Source: Chitinophaga sp. Ak27 (GTDB lineage: Bacteria; Bacteroidota; Bacteroidia; Chitinophagales; Chitinophagaceae). Taken from it: a stretch of DNA of 64,000 nucleotides. This document shows, one piece after another, positions 34,601-41,925 of this stretch. Under the pieces are notes generated by a model. It worked only from the letters and a program-made list of their open reading frames with translations. It made no database searches and had not been told where the DNA came from. The translations under genes and the position numbers were made by a program. The stretch lies in contig NZ_JABAOB010000007.1 of the NCBI RefSeq assembly GCF_012726295.1, positions 248,001 to 312,000 of the forward strand, in the 5' to 3' direction. Within the stretch, counting starts at the first letter, position 1, and each line of letters begins with the position of its first letter.

Positions 34601-35030
34601 TTAAAATTGACCTATCACTTGGAGGCTGGGGCGTGTTGCTTTGGTCTTTTTTTTTAGTGATCACCACTGAGTTGTGATCTATGGTATAGCTGAATGGTTG
34701 ATCTTGGAAAATTTTCTCCAGCGCAATTTCTACGGGTACATGGCTTAATGTGATCGTGACAGGTTTGGCCTCTTTGCTGAGCGAATTTTTGAACAGGAAA
34801 TTGTAACCGCTCTGTTTGCTGATCGTTTGCATCACTTCCCGCAGGGGCGCCCTGGAAACAGATATCGTGATTTGCTGAGAGAATACAGCAGCGGATACGT
34901 GTAAAGAAATTGCCAATAAGAAAATGGAAAGTTTCATGGCTAAGACTGGTAGTTTTAGTTTTTGGTTGATAGACGTTCCGTCGGTCCATATTTTGGACAA
35001 ACGACCGCCTTTATGGATTTTATTTTCCAT
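31662..35030 (-). CDS. SusC/RagA TonB-linked outer-membrane receptor with STN domain
   Basis: 1122 aa. Signal peptide within the first 50 residues (ending HVSAAVFSQQ). An STN secretin/TonB short domain is at about 52-110 (SRAPLREVMQTISKQSGYNF), which in FecA-type receptors touches the FecR anti-sigma factor. A carboxypeptidase-like domain is at about 143-230, then the plug with VRVQGQNSIANGSDPFYVID and DADATAIYGSRAANGAVLIT, and a 22-strand-type barrel to the C-terminus. The STN domain, FecR and sigma genes just upstream make a complete trans-envelope signalling relay. Confidence 0.93.
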   Translation of the reverse strand: MENKIHKGGRLSKIWTDGTSINQKLKLPVLAMKLSIFLLAISLHVSAAVFSQQITISVSRAPLREVMQTISKQSGYNFLFKNSLSKEAKPVTITLSHVPVEIALEKIFQDQPFSYTIDHNSVVITKKKDQSNTPQPPSDRSILTLKGRIVDSTGIGLPRATVLIKEQKDKITFTNENGEFLLKSVPDNGTIVASMIGFQTKEIKYKDASDLLIRLKASNSVLDEVRVIAYGTTTTRLSTSNITSIKASEIINQPVNNPMLALQGRVPGLYVEVGSGNAGSSTQVRVQGQNSIANGSDPFYVIDGVPFNSTSPAYLSSILGVNGGSALSFINPADIESIEVLKDADATAIYGSRAANGAVLITTKKGVAGKTSVSVNMQTGIGKITRKLKLLNTQEYLNLRREAYFTNDKFTTSSPNYPLQYDINGTWDSTKNTDWQKELIGGTSRYSDIQAMISGGSKGTQFKFGAGYHKETTVYPGDLSDTKGSISYNMNHTSTNKRFTFQLSGNYLHDLNKLSYLDVTGAAIKLAPNAPDLYTNDGGINWAPLPNGKTTFADNPIALLSNAYRVKTDNLLANAQIAYEIIPGLNLKSSFGFNKLETDEFRTTPLFAINPSFINRIRSAMYGGSNSQNWIIEPQLTYYTENKFGKFNFLIGSTFQRNNLKGNSFTGTGYNTDAELSNMMAASNLTITNNVIADYSYSAVFGRISYNLRDKYLLNITGRRDGSSRFGAQNLFHNFYSVGGAWIFSSENWVSQNLRFLNFGKLRASYGTTGSDQIGDYQYLNLYTQVYADLPYMGSTGIEALGHASPYIQWEETKKLNIGLDLTMLNNRLQLTANYFRNRSSNQLLAYPLPIVTGFSSVYRNIPAKVQNSGLELVLKGDIINGKNFKWNSSVNITLPSNKLISFPDLVDYPSYSDQLIIGAPITLIRVYKFAGVNSQTGVYQFYDVNNKITSSPNTTTDKTTWVDLTPKFYGGWQNQFQYKGFYLDFLFQFVKQIGANGKAGNIPGVATNQPVSVLDRWKNPGDNEPVQRANSTGRYFRQESAFRSSDAAYSDASFIRLKNVSLSYNFSSTLLQKARISQARVYINGQNLLTFTNYLGMDPETRNFAFLPPLKIISIGTQITF

Positions 35031-35089
35031 ATCTTTGTCGTGTTTAGGTTAGCTAATTGTTGCTTCTCGACAATAAAAAACCTGACTCC

Positions 35090-35118
35090 AACCGGGGGTG
35101 TTGAAGGCGCCTCCGGTT
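35090..35118. terminator. Hairpin between FecR and SusC genes
   Basis: AACCGG at 35090-35095 with flanking G residues pairs with CCGGTT at 35113-35118. T tracts follow on both strands (TTTTTAG on plus; GGTTTTTT further on, on minus). It may attenuate transcription from the sigma/FecR genes into susC. Confidence 0.45.
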
Positions 35119-35171
35119 TTTAGTTTTTTATTGGGTTAGTTAATGCTCTTAATAGGGAATCTTTCGGGTAG

Positions 35172-36314
35172 TTACTGTATGGTTATCCTCCTTTCTACAA
35201 CTTTAAATTTATGGTCCGTATTGAGCTCCAGTAAATGTAAAACCTCAGACAAGGGCAATCTGCGGGAAATACGTCCGTCAAAGGACTCTGATGGAATTTT
35301 ACTTTCGTCAATTTGAACGTTGTACCAACGGCCAATCTCTGTTAATACTTGTTTCATTGGGGTTTGGACGAAAACGAAATAATCGAGTTTCCAGGCAATA
35401 TAATCATCTGGATCCACTTCTTTAATAAGGATTCCGTCAATAGTAACAATAGACTGTCGGCCAGGTGTGAGTTTTGCGGTTTTTCCGGTTTGGGTTTGGG
35501 ATACGGTGACACCACCTTCTGCTAAGGTGGTTTGAATGGGTTCATTTAAATAGCAGCGCACATTGAAATGTGTGCCGGTTACGGTAACCACTTGCTCATT
35601 AGATTTGAGCAAAAAAGGTTTTCTAGGATTTTTAGCAACTTCTAAATAGGCTTCGCCGCTCAAAAAAACTTCCCTTTGCTTCCGCCCATTAAAGCTAACG
35701 GGGAACGTTAGTTTTGAGTCAGCGTTCAGCCATATTTTAGTTCCATCTTGTAATATCAATTCATATCTTTCTCCCTTCGGGGTGGTAATTGTATTCATTT
35801 GATCCGCTGTCGCAGATACAGGCAAGTCATCCGATACCTTGTAAATGACTTTGCCATTGTTCATTTGTACCAATAGCCCGGCATCTTTAGCCAGTTCTTT
35901 CTGCCCCTTTTCATCTAATTTAATTTTCTGACCATTGGAAAGGGTCAGGACGGTAGTCAGTCCGCCCGGACCATTTTCTTCCAATGCCTTTTGGGGTGAA
36001 CTACCTGAATGTTTTTGATATTGGATCCAGTAAGCAGCCCCGGCAATGGTGAATAATGCCAATAAGGAAGCCGCAATACTGATCATTCTTCTGGATCTAA
36101 TTGGTTTTACTACTGAGGGCCTGAGTCTCTGTTCAATGGCTTTCAGTCTGTCATAGTCCCTGGATTGGTAAGCTTGCAAATCGATCTGCTCATCCGGCAG
36201 CTGTTCGTTTTGGGCAATTTCAGCATACCATTTTTCAAGCAAGATGATTTCATGTTCCGTACATGTTCCCTCTCTGTAACGGCGTAGTAAGTCTTGTACT
36301 TCTTCCTTTTCCAT
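35172..36314 (-). CDS. FecR-family anti-sigma regulator
   Basis: 380 aa. The N-terminal cytosolic region (RYREGTCTEHEIILLEKWYA) binds the sigma factor in this family. One transmembrane helix follows at about 96-114 (MISIAASLLALFTIAGAAYW), then the periplasmic FecR domain (GERYELILQDGTKIWLNADS) and a C-terminal DUF4974-type domain (FDGRISRRLPLSEVLHLLEL). It transmits the state of the SusC receptor to the sigma factor encoded at 36465-37043. Confidence 0.92.
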   Translation of the reverse strand: MEKEEVQDLLRRYREGTCTEHEIILLEKWYAEIAQNEQLPDEQIDLQAYQSRDYDRLKAIEQRLRPSVVKPIRSRRMISIAASLLALFTIAGAAYWIQYQKHSGSSPQKALEENGPGGLTTVLTLSNGQKIKLDEKGQKELAKDAGLLVQMNNGKVIYKVSDDLPVSATADQMNTITTPKGERYELILQDGTKIWLNADSKLTFPVSFNGRKQREVFLSGEAYLEVAKNPRKPFLLKSNEQVVTVTGTHFNVRCYLNEPIQTTLAEGGVTVSQTQTGKTAKLTPGRQSIVTIDGILIKEVDPDDYIAWKLDYFVFVQTPMKQVLTEIGRWYNVQIDESKIPSESFDGRISRRLPLSEVLHLLELNTDHKFKVVERRITIQ

Positions 36315-36464
36315 GGATCTTTATTAGGAGGTATATAATGTATGACAGGATGCCCCCCCAATGGTGGTATTCCATTTCAGCTTTTTTTTGTTATTCATTT
36401 GTTATTCCGTTTTTATTTGAGTGTAAAATATTGGTTATCAATATATTGAAAATTTAAAAAATAT

Positions 36465-37043
36465 TCAGAAAAATGAAAAGAATGTACTCAGCAGTTTTTT
36501 ACGGAGCGTATCTAAAGCATTGGAGATTTGTTTTTTGATCGTGCCTTCCGTGGTGCCAGTACGTTTGGCGATTTCTTTATAACTCAATTCATTCTTTTTG
36601 GAAAGCTCAAATGCAGTGCGCATTTTTGGGGGAAGATCAGCGATCGCAGCCTCCACTCGCTCGCGGAGGTCTTTATCCAATTGGGATCTGGTTTGAAATA
36701 TTTCTTCTTCCGTGTAGGTTAATTCATGAAATTGATATTGATGAACGTACCTGACAAAAGTATCTTTCACCTTTTGGTGTGTCAGAGAATTAATGGCCCG
36801 GTTACGAATACTGGTGTAAAGAAAGTTAGCTGGGGACTCAATTTGCTTGGCTTGGTCGCATCGGGTTAAAAGCGTCATAAATACGTCTTGTACGGCGTCG
36901 CTGGCTAGTTCACTATCTTTTAAGATCCTTCGGGCTTCGTTGAACAATATCCCCCAATATTTAGTATAAAGATGTTCAAACGCCCCGTGGTCCCCATTCT
37001 CAAAGGCAATCAATAATTGCCGGTCCGTTAGAGAATCATACAT
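36465..37043 (-). CDS. ECF RNA polymerase sigma-70 factor (FecI-like)
   Basis: 192 aa with region 2 (YTKYWGILFNEARRILKDSE, then AVQDVF) and region 4.2 HTH (ELSYKEIAKRTGTTEGTIKK). This is the Bacteroidota FecI-like sigma usually paired with FecR and SusC. It is the first gene of the operon 36465-26084, so it probably drives its own operon upon substrate sensing. Confidence 0.93.
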   Translation of the reverse strand: MYDSLTDRQLLIAFENGDHGAFEHLYTKYWGILFNEARRILKDSELASDAVQDVFMTLLTRCDQAKQIESPANFLYTSIRNRAINSLTHQKVKDTFVRYVHQYQFHELTYTEEEIFQTRSQLDKDLRERVEAAIADLPPKMRTAFELSKKNELSYKEIAKRTGTTEGTIKKQISNALDTLRKKLLSTFFSFF

Positions 37044-37243
37044 TTTTCTTTTTTTTCTAAAGCCAATGGTATTGATGTACTCATAAAAAATTGAGGTTGG
37101 CCAATGGATGCTTTAGGTAGAATGGTGTATGCTTATAATACTTACGCTCAAAATGAGAATTTAGATTACAAATTAAAATTGTTTTGTTTTCTGGAAAATG
37201 GTTAGCTTACTGACCATTTTTAAATGATATTTTTTTGATATCT

Positions 37244-37597
37244 ATGGCTCGCGTCATCGGAAGATTTTATTTCAGGAAAACTGGTAATGGGAATTTGTTA
37301 GGGGAATATTCCAACAGTGGGATGCGAAGATCGGACGCTGAATGCGCCAATTTGGAAACATCTGTGGATCCCATAGAAGGATTGGCGACTGATCCCTTTG
37401 CAGGGCAATACATCACCACCTGGTTAGAAGATCACAAACCCAGGCAGGCCCGATTATCCATTGCCGTTAGGCCAGGCGCCACTGGAATTTATACGGTAAC
37501 CTGGACAGCCTTCAACCACACAACCTTGTTTTGGGGAGAAGCCATGATCGCAGGAGACTTGCTCATTGGGGATTATAGAAATTTTGATCCTTTTTGA
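37244..37597 (+). CDS. Hypothetical protein between two sigma genes
   Basis: 117 aa from ATG 37244. Beta-rich (VIGRFYFRKTGNGNLLGEYS, ARLSIAVRPGATGIYTVTWT), no signal peptide, no transmembrane segment. It lies between two minus-strand sigma-factor genes and points the other way. Not recognised; possibly a small lipocalin- or beta-barrel-like protein. Confidence 0.5.
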   Translation: MARVIGRFYFRKTGNGNLLGEYSNSGMRRSDAECANLETSVDPIEGLATDPFAGQYITTWLEDHKPRQARLSIAVRPGATGIYTVTWTAFNHTTLFWGEAMIAGDLLIGDYRNFDPF

Positions 37598-37623
37598 TCA
37601 CTGGAGACGCAACTATTCCTGAC

Positions 37624-38199
37624 TTAAAAAAACTTGAACATTACCAGCATAAAACTGAGTTTGCCTTTAAGGATCTTTAGGGCATAATACACTTGTTTTT
37701 TAACAGTGCCTTCACTGATATCCATCCTGGCTGCAATCTCTTTATAGCTCAATTCCTCGTTTCTACTGAGGATAAACGTTTCTCTCATTTTTTCCGGTAG
37801 TAAGGAAATTTCCTTTTCGATCAATGCCTCCAGTTCATTGGCACGAACCCGCTCATCGGTACTCCAGGATCCGTCGTTCTGGAAATGTTGCAGCCTTTGT
37901 AAGTAAAGCGCCTTTACCTTTTCATGTTCCACCAGGTTAATGATATGATTCCTTAAACCCTGGTAAACGAATGCCGCCAGGGAGGTTTTAATGACAAGGC
38001 TCCCCCGTTTTTCTAAAACTTTAGTGAACACTTCCTGTACCGCATCGCTCGCCTGATCGGGATCTTTCAACATTCTGCGGGCGTGATTGAACATCTGCAA
38101 CCAGTATCTTTGGTAGATCTCCGCAAAAGCCTCCTGGTGGCCTTCATTAAAAGCCATAACTAAGTCTGCGTCTAATAAATGTTTCAAAGGTCTTTGCAT
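37624..38199 (-). CDS. ECF RNA polymerase sigma-70 factor, orphan
   Basis: 191 aa with region 2 (YQRYWLQMFNHARRMLKDPD, AVQEVF) and region 4.2 (ELSYKEIAARMDISEGTVKK). It is clearly related to the sigma factor at 36465-37043. No FecR or SusC gene follows it on this strand, so it has lost its partner or is controlled from elsewhere. It is transcribed away from the Pycsar operon, with about 257 bp between the two starts. Confidence 0.9.
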   Translation of the reverse strand: MQRPLKHLLDADLVMAFNEGHQEAFAEIYQRYWLQMFNHARRMLKDPDQASDAVQEVFTKVLEKRGSLVIKTSLAAFVYQGLRNHIINLVEHEKVKALYLQRLQHFQNDGSWSTDERVRANELEALIEKEISLLPEKMRETFILSRNEELSYKEIAARMDISEGTVKKQVYYALKILKGKLSFMLVMFKFF

Positions 38200-38456
38200 A
38201 ACTCTAAAGGCATCTCTTGCTCTGGTGATCGGTTGGTTTAAGGGGAATCTATCTCAATTATGGAGCGAATTGGAATAGCGAAAAATATTTGGCGGACGAT
38301 CAACAAATATAACAATTTAGTGCTATTTAAAGGTAGATTTTTCGTTGGTATTTTTGATAAACCCATGAAAAAAGTAGGGATTTTGAAGTAATGGTACTTT
38401 TCTCTTATTCGAAGTGTAATATTTATATTGGTAATTAAATAAACAAAATAATATAT

Positions 38457-38978
38457 ATGAACACGCCTCCGTCGAACCACCCGGACAGGTATTGGCAGAT
38501 CCTACAATTAAACATTGAGTGGCTACGTTTTTCCGAAACCAAAGCTACATTTATTCTTACCGCATATGGTATTATGTTCACCATCGCTTACACCAATTCA
38601 TCAGCAGTATTTGCCTCTGCAAAGCAATCTGTATGGATCTTAGTCTTAATATTTATTTATGGCTTACTAAGCATGGTTTCCATCTACTTTGCTTATTTGT
38701 GCGTGAACCCAAGACTGACCAAAGAATTTAAAGACTCTATCATTTATTTCGGGGACATAGCGAAAAAACATAAACAACATACCGATTACAAGTCCCAGGC
38801 AAAAGCCATTTTGAATGATGAAGAACAATTTACCGATCACATTACTGAACAGATCCACCAGATTTCTTCAATCGCATGGGACAAATACCAGAATGTGGGC
38901 TGGGCAATGCGGTTATCCATTTTGGGGCTGGTTGTGTTGATACTGGCAGTCTTTTCATATTTAATCCAGAACCTGTAA
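38457..38978 (+). CDS. Pycsar transmembrane effector (DUF5706-like, PycTM)
   Basis: 173 aa from ATG 38457. Three hydrophobic segments: about 30-48 (FILTAYGIMFTIAYTNSS), 60-82 (VLIFIYGLLSMVSIYFAYLC) and 148-171 (LSILGLVVLILAVFSYLIQN), with a charged cytosolic domain between the second and third. The opening YWQILQLNIEWLRFSETKAT matches the conserved W/F-x-x-x-ETKA pattern of DUF5706 Pycsar effectors. In Pycsar, a phage-triggered cyclase makes cCMP or cUMP, which activates the membrane effector and kills or arrests the cell. Both genes that follow are cyclases. Confidence 0.82.
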   Translation: MNTPPSNHPDRYWQILQLNIEWLRFSETKATFILTAYGIMFTIAYTNSSAVFASAKQSVWILVLIFIYGLLSMVSIYFAYLCVNPRLTKEFKDSIIYFGDIAKKHKQHTDYKSQAKAILNDEEQFTDHITEQIHQISSIAWDKYQNVGWAMRLSILGLVVLILAVFSYLIQNL

Positions 38979-38990
38979 TTTCTTTCTCTT

Positions 38991-39749
38991 ATGGCAAATT
39001 TAGATCTGATTGAATACTTCAATAAAAAGTATTCACCACCATTGTTTAAGGACAGGAACTTTTCCTTCAACCTCAATGAGTCTTTTAATCCTAATGATAT
39101 TCAAAAAGGTCTGGATGATTCGCTTTCTAAGCTGGGTACAGAATATACCATGTATTTCGATCTCGGAATGACAGCCGATGTCGCCCTGCTTTTCATAGAT
39201 GTTTGTGGTTTCTCAACCCGCTTTCAGCACCTGGATGGTGATAAAATTGCGAAATACTTTGACAATTATTATAAGATCATTATCCCATTGATTTATGAAA
39301 ATGGAGGGGTTGTTGAAAAGGTAATCGGTGACGGGATTATTGCTTTATTTGGCCCGCCTTTTTTGTCAGGCTCATATCGTGAGGCCATTGATAAAGCTGA
39401 TACCTGTGCCAAGTGGATTATTTCAAAAACAATCGGTACTGATTTTTCGAGTAAGGTCGCCTTCCATTCGGGAGCCATCAATTACTTTAAAAACAAAAGC
39501 GGCTATTACAAAGAGTTTACCATGATTGGAAAGCCATTAACAGAGTTATTCAGGTTGGAGGGAATTTCAGAAAACAATTGCATTAATTATTTCTGTAATA
39601 CTGACGTTCATAAGTATTATAATAATTTAATAACCAGAAGCCAACGTAGCAATTCCACTGCGCCGGTATGGACTCGTTTTGATAAAGGTATTCAACCCCC
39701 GAAAGGGACCAGGTATGATCGTTTATATTTCATTCAGTACAAAAAGTAA
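38991..39749 (+). CDS. Class III nucleotide cyclase 1 (Pycsar PycC-like)
   Basis: 252 aa. The cyclase homology domain spans about 60-190. Metal-binding Asp70 (LFIDVCGFS) and Asp114 (VIGDGIIALF) are present, as is Lys110 at the classical base-recognition position and Arg188 at the transition-state position. The Asn usually four residues before that Arg is Thr184. It lies 12 bp after the effector and 20 bp before a second cyclase. In Pycsar systems such cyclases sense phage and make cyclic pyrimidine nucleotides; the product here is inferred. Confidence 0.82.
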   Translation: MANLDLIEYFNKKYSPPLFKDRNFSFNLNESFNPNDIQKGLDDSLSKLGTEYTMYFDLGMTADVALLFIDVCGFSTRFQHLDGDKIAKYFDNYYKIIIPLIYENGGVVEKVIGDGIIALFGPPFLSGSYREAIDKADTCAKWIISKTIGTDFSSKVAFHSGAINYFKNKSGYYKEFTMIGKPLTELFRLEGISENNCINYFCNTDVHKYYNNLITRSQRSNSTAPVWTRFDKGIQPPKGTRYDRLYFIQYKK

Positions 39750-39769
39750 CATTACCCAACAATTTAAAT

Positions 39770-40750
39770 ATGTCCGTTAAATCTATAATCGATGAAATTG
39801 AAGCTGATGTTGCAGATGTGATCGATACCCAGTTTGGTTATAGCCCGACTTTTATAGTACCCAGCCCTGACGATCCGAGTTTAAGCTATGAGCGTGGGAA
39901 GCAAAAAAGCGGGAAAGTGCTGTCGACCTGCGTCTTGTATGTAGATATTCGAAATTCTGTAACTTTAAATGATGCCCACAAACCCATCAGAATGGCAAAG
40001 ATATATACAGCTTTTATTAAAGCTGTGATCAAGGCTGGACGGGAGCATGGGGGGCATACCCGTAATATTATAGGGGATCGGGTGATGATTGTTTTTCCAG
40101 CAAAGGATTGTTTTGTTAACGCTGTTGAATGCGCCATTACCATCAATCATGTTGTTAAGTATATTTTGAAACCCGAATTCGCCCCGGTGGATTTTAAATG
40201 TGGAATCGGGGTCGATTTTGGAGAGCTTAAAATATTAAAAGTCGGTATCCAGCGAAATGGGACTGAAGGGCCACAAAACAAAGGGTTGGTGTGGGCTGGC
40301 TATCCGGCTAATGTTGCCTCTCGCCTGACAGATGTAGCCAATAAGAAGATGAGTGAAGAATACTATTATGTTGTAAGAAATCCAATAAACCCTCGGGCAA
40401 TCCAGTCCCCATACGTTTATCGGTTGCAGAGTTTGGGTCTGAAATATGACCCCAAAGCGCCCTATTATTTGACCTCTACGGAAACCGTAAAGATGACAGA
40501 ATCTGAATTTGCCAAAAGTTTTTTTAGCGGCTTTAATGGTTATTCAACATTACATGGTAGGATGATTTCCTTCCAAAGAAAAACAGAAGAATTTTCATAT
40601 TCTCCAATTTTGATTACGGATCGGGTTTTAAACGGACTGAAAAAAATTAAACCTGCTGAATCGCATTTTTGGAAAGAACAACAACATAAAATTAAAAATG
40701 TGGACTGTAAAGTATATGGTGCGGATATACATTGGACGTTTAACAAATGA
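39770..40750 (+). CDS. Class III nucleotide cyclase 2 (Pycsar PycC-like)
   Basis: 326 aa. Cyclase domain at about 50-190: Asp59 (LYVDIRNSV), Asp103 (IIGDRVMIVF), Asn181 and Arg185 (ANVASRL). The position of the classical lysine is Asn99. It therefore keeps the Asn/Arg pair that cyclase 1 half lacks, but lacks the lysine that cyclase 1 has. A C-terminal extension of about 130 residues has no recognised domain and might sense phage or contact the effector. Last gene of the three-gene operon. Confidence 0.82.
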   Translation: MSVKSIIDEIEADVADVIDTQFGYSPTFIVPSPDDPSLSYERGKQKSGKVLSTCVLYVDIRNSVTLNDAHKPIRMAKIYTAFIKAVIKAGREHGGHTRNIIGDRVMIVFPAKDCFVNAVECAITINHVVKYILKPEFAPVDFKCGIGVDFGELKILKVGIQRNGTEGPQNKGLVWAGYPANVASRLTDVANKKMSEEYYYVVRNPINPRAIQSPYVYRLQSLGLKYDPKAPYYLTSTETVKMTESEFAKSFFSGFNGYSTLHGRMISFQRKTEEFSYSPILITDRVLNGLKKIKPAESHFWKEQQHKIKNVDCKVYGADIHWTFNK

Positions 40751-40790
40751 TCTCTAATTGAACATTTTGTAGCAAATCCGGATTAGGTCG

Positions 40791-41357
40791 TTAATTGCTT
40801 TCTATTTGAAGTATCCACGTGTCAATCTTGCTTTGGTCCAGTTTCAGTGAAGTGTTGAAGTTCTGGTTCGTTGCGGTAAAGGTTTCTCCTGTGGGGATCT
40901 TTCTATAGAGCCCTGTGGGAGGATCCAGAGATAAACCTTTAAAGGTTTTGGCGATGAGCTGTTTAAATTTTGCGATGGCCTGGTCTTTTTCTGCGCTGTT
41001 GTTAATGTTCAATACAATCTTCAGGGTTTTCACATATTCAGGGCTGTCACTGGTCAGGTAGTAGGCTAGGTTGTTCTGCATCCCGTTAACTTCTGAATTT
41101 CCGCCAAACTGGAAATAAGGGGTACTGGCGATCCAACCAAGTTCATCACCGCGCCATGGCCTGACCTCACCAATTCCATTGTCAGATAAGCTGCTGCTTA
41201 AAGCATTTACATTTTTGAATGCAGCAAGTTTAATTCCTGTTTTGATTTTTGTAGCTTTTGCGGGGCTGTCAGTTTGGCTATCTGCTGTGTTGTCATTACC
41301 AGCGCAACTGTTCAGTATAACCAGTGCGCTGAAGGAAATGATGACTAGGGTTTTCAT
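40791..41357 (-). CDS. Putative lipoprotein, function unknown
   Basis: 188 aa from ATG 41357 (MKTLVIISFSALVILNSCAG, lipobox LNSC); the longer frame to 41435 has no signal. The mature domain is alpha/beta (RPWRGDELGWIASTPYFQFG, YVKTLKIVLNINNSAEKDQA) and might be a ligand-binding or NTF2-like fold. Not recognised. Convergent with the Pycsar operon 40 bp away; probably unrelated to it. Confidence 0.6.
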   Translation of the reverse strand: MKTLVIISFSALVILNSCAGNDNTADSQTDSPAKATKIKTGIKLAAFKNVNALSSSLSDNGIGEVRPWRGDELGWIASTPYFQFGGNSEVNGMQNNLAYYLTSDSPEYVKTLKIVLNINNSAEKDQAIAKFKQLIAKTFKGLSLDPPTGLYRKIPTGETFTATNQNFNTSLKLDQSKIDTWILQIESN

Positions 41358-41925
41358 TTTGTTTATAGTTTTGATGGTTGATGTAAATTGCTTGAAATTT
41401 ACGCCTTTGCTATGAACTGGCCAACATCTGCACATCTGTTTATAGCCACCTCGCTGACCGAAGGAAAGCTGGATCGGGGCAAGGGAACAAATTCATGCCC
41501 TGACCCCTTAATATCATTAGGCCCAGTTTTAAAAATTCCTTATATTCAGGTTCATTACCTCGGTAATTTCTACTGTTAACGCTTATTCCTGGCCAGTGGC
41601 ATGGTCTAACGGAATCGATTTTTTTGATTAACGAATAATTGAACCTCCGGCCTTTGATTCTTCATTGGCCGTTTTTTTTGCTATTTACGGAGCTGGTTTA
41701 ATTTCTTTTTTCTGCTGCGCTTCCCTTCTGCATAGGTTTCATTTTTTGTTAGGCAATTGTTATGCAGCTTGCGTTTGGAGCCGCTTTGTATTCTGCGTGG
41801 TATTGCGGAGTAGTTTGCCTACGGGTTTTAATAATTAGAAAGATATAAGACCGGCCTTTGATTCTTCTTAGGCCTAATCTTTTATTCAGGTCCAAACTGA
41901 TTTACTAACCACTTACTCTTTAGAT
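41358..41925. other. Non-coding region upstream of the MG2-like gene
   Basis: 568 bp without a supported gene. It contains long repeat copy B (41544-41750). After that copy it contains another hairpin of the same type at about 41854-41873: AGGCC pairs with GGCCT around TTGATTCTTC. Such hairpins just before a start codon suggest control by transcription attenuation. Confidence 0.4.
41544..41750 (+). repeat. Long non-coding repeat, copy B (upstream of MG2-like gene)
   Basis: About 207 bp, matching 19655-19860 in block order and spacing. GGCCAGTGGCATGGTCTA and the GGCC-(14 nt)-GGCC hairpin are identical. Similarity continues in scattered form to the start codon: TACTCT-xx-AGATATG precedes AAAAGAA here and GAAAGAA in copy A. 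Confidence 0.65.

Noticed and set aside
38238..38480. Minus-strand frame of 80 codons between the orphan sigma gene and the Pycsar operon
   Set aside because: It covers the expected promoter region, overlaps the effector start and has no family features.
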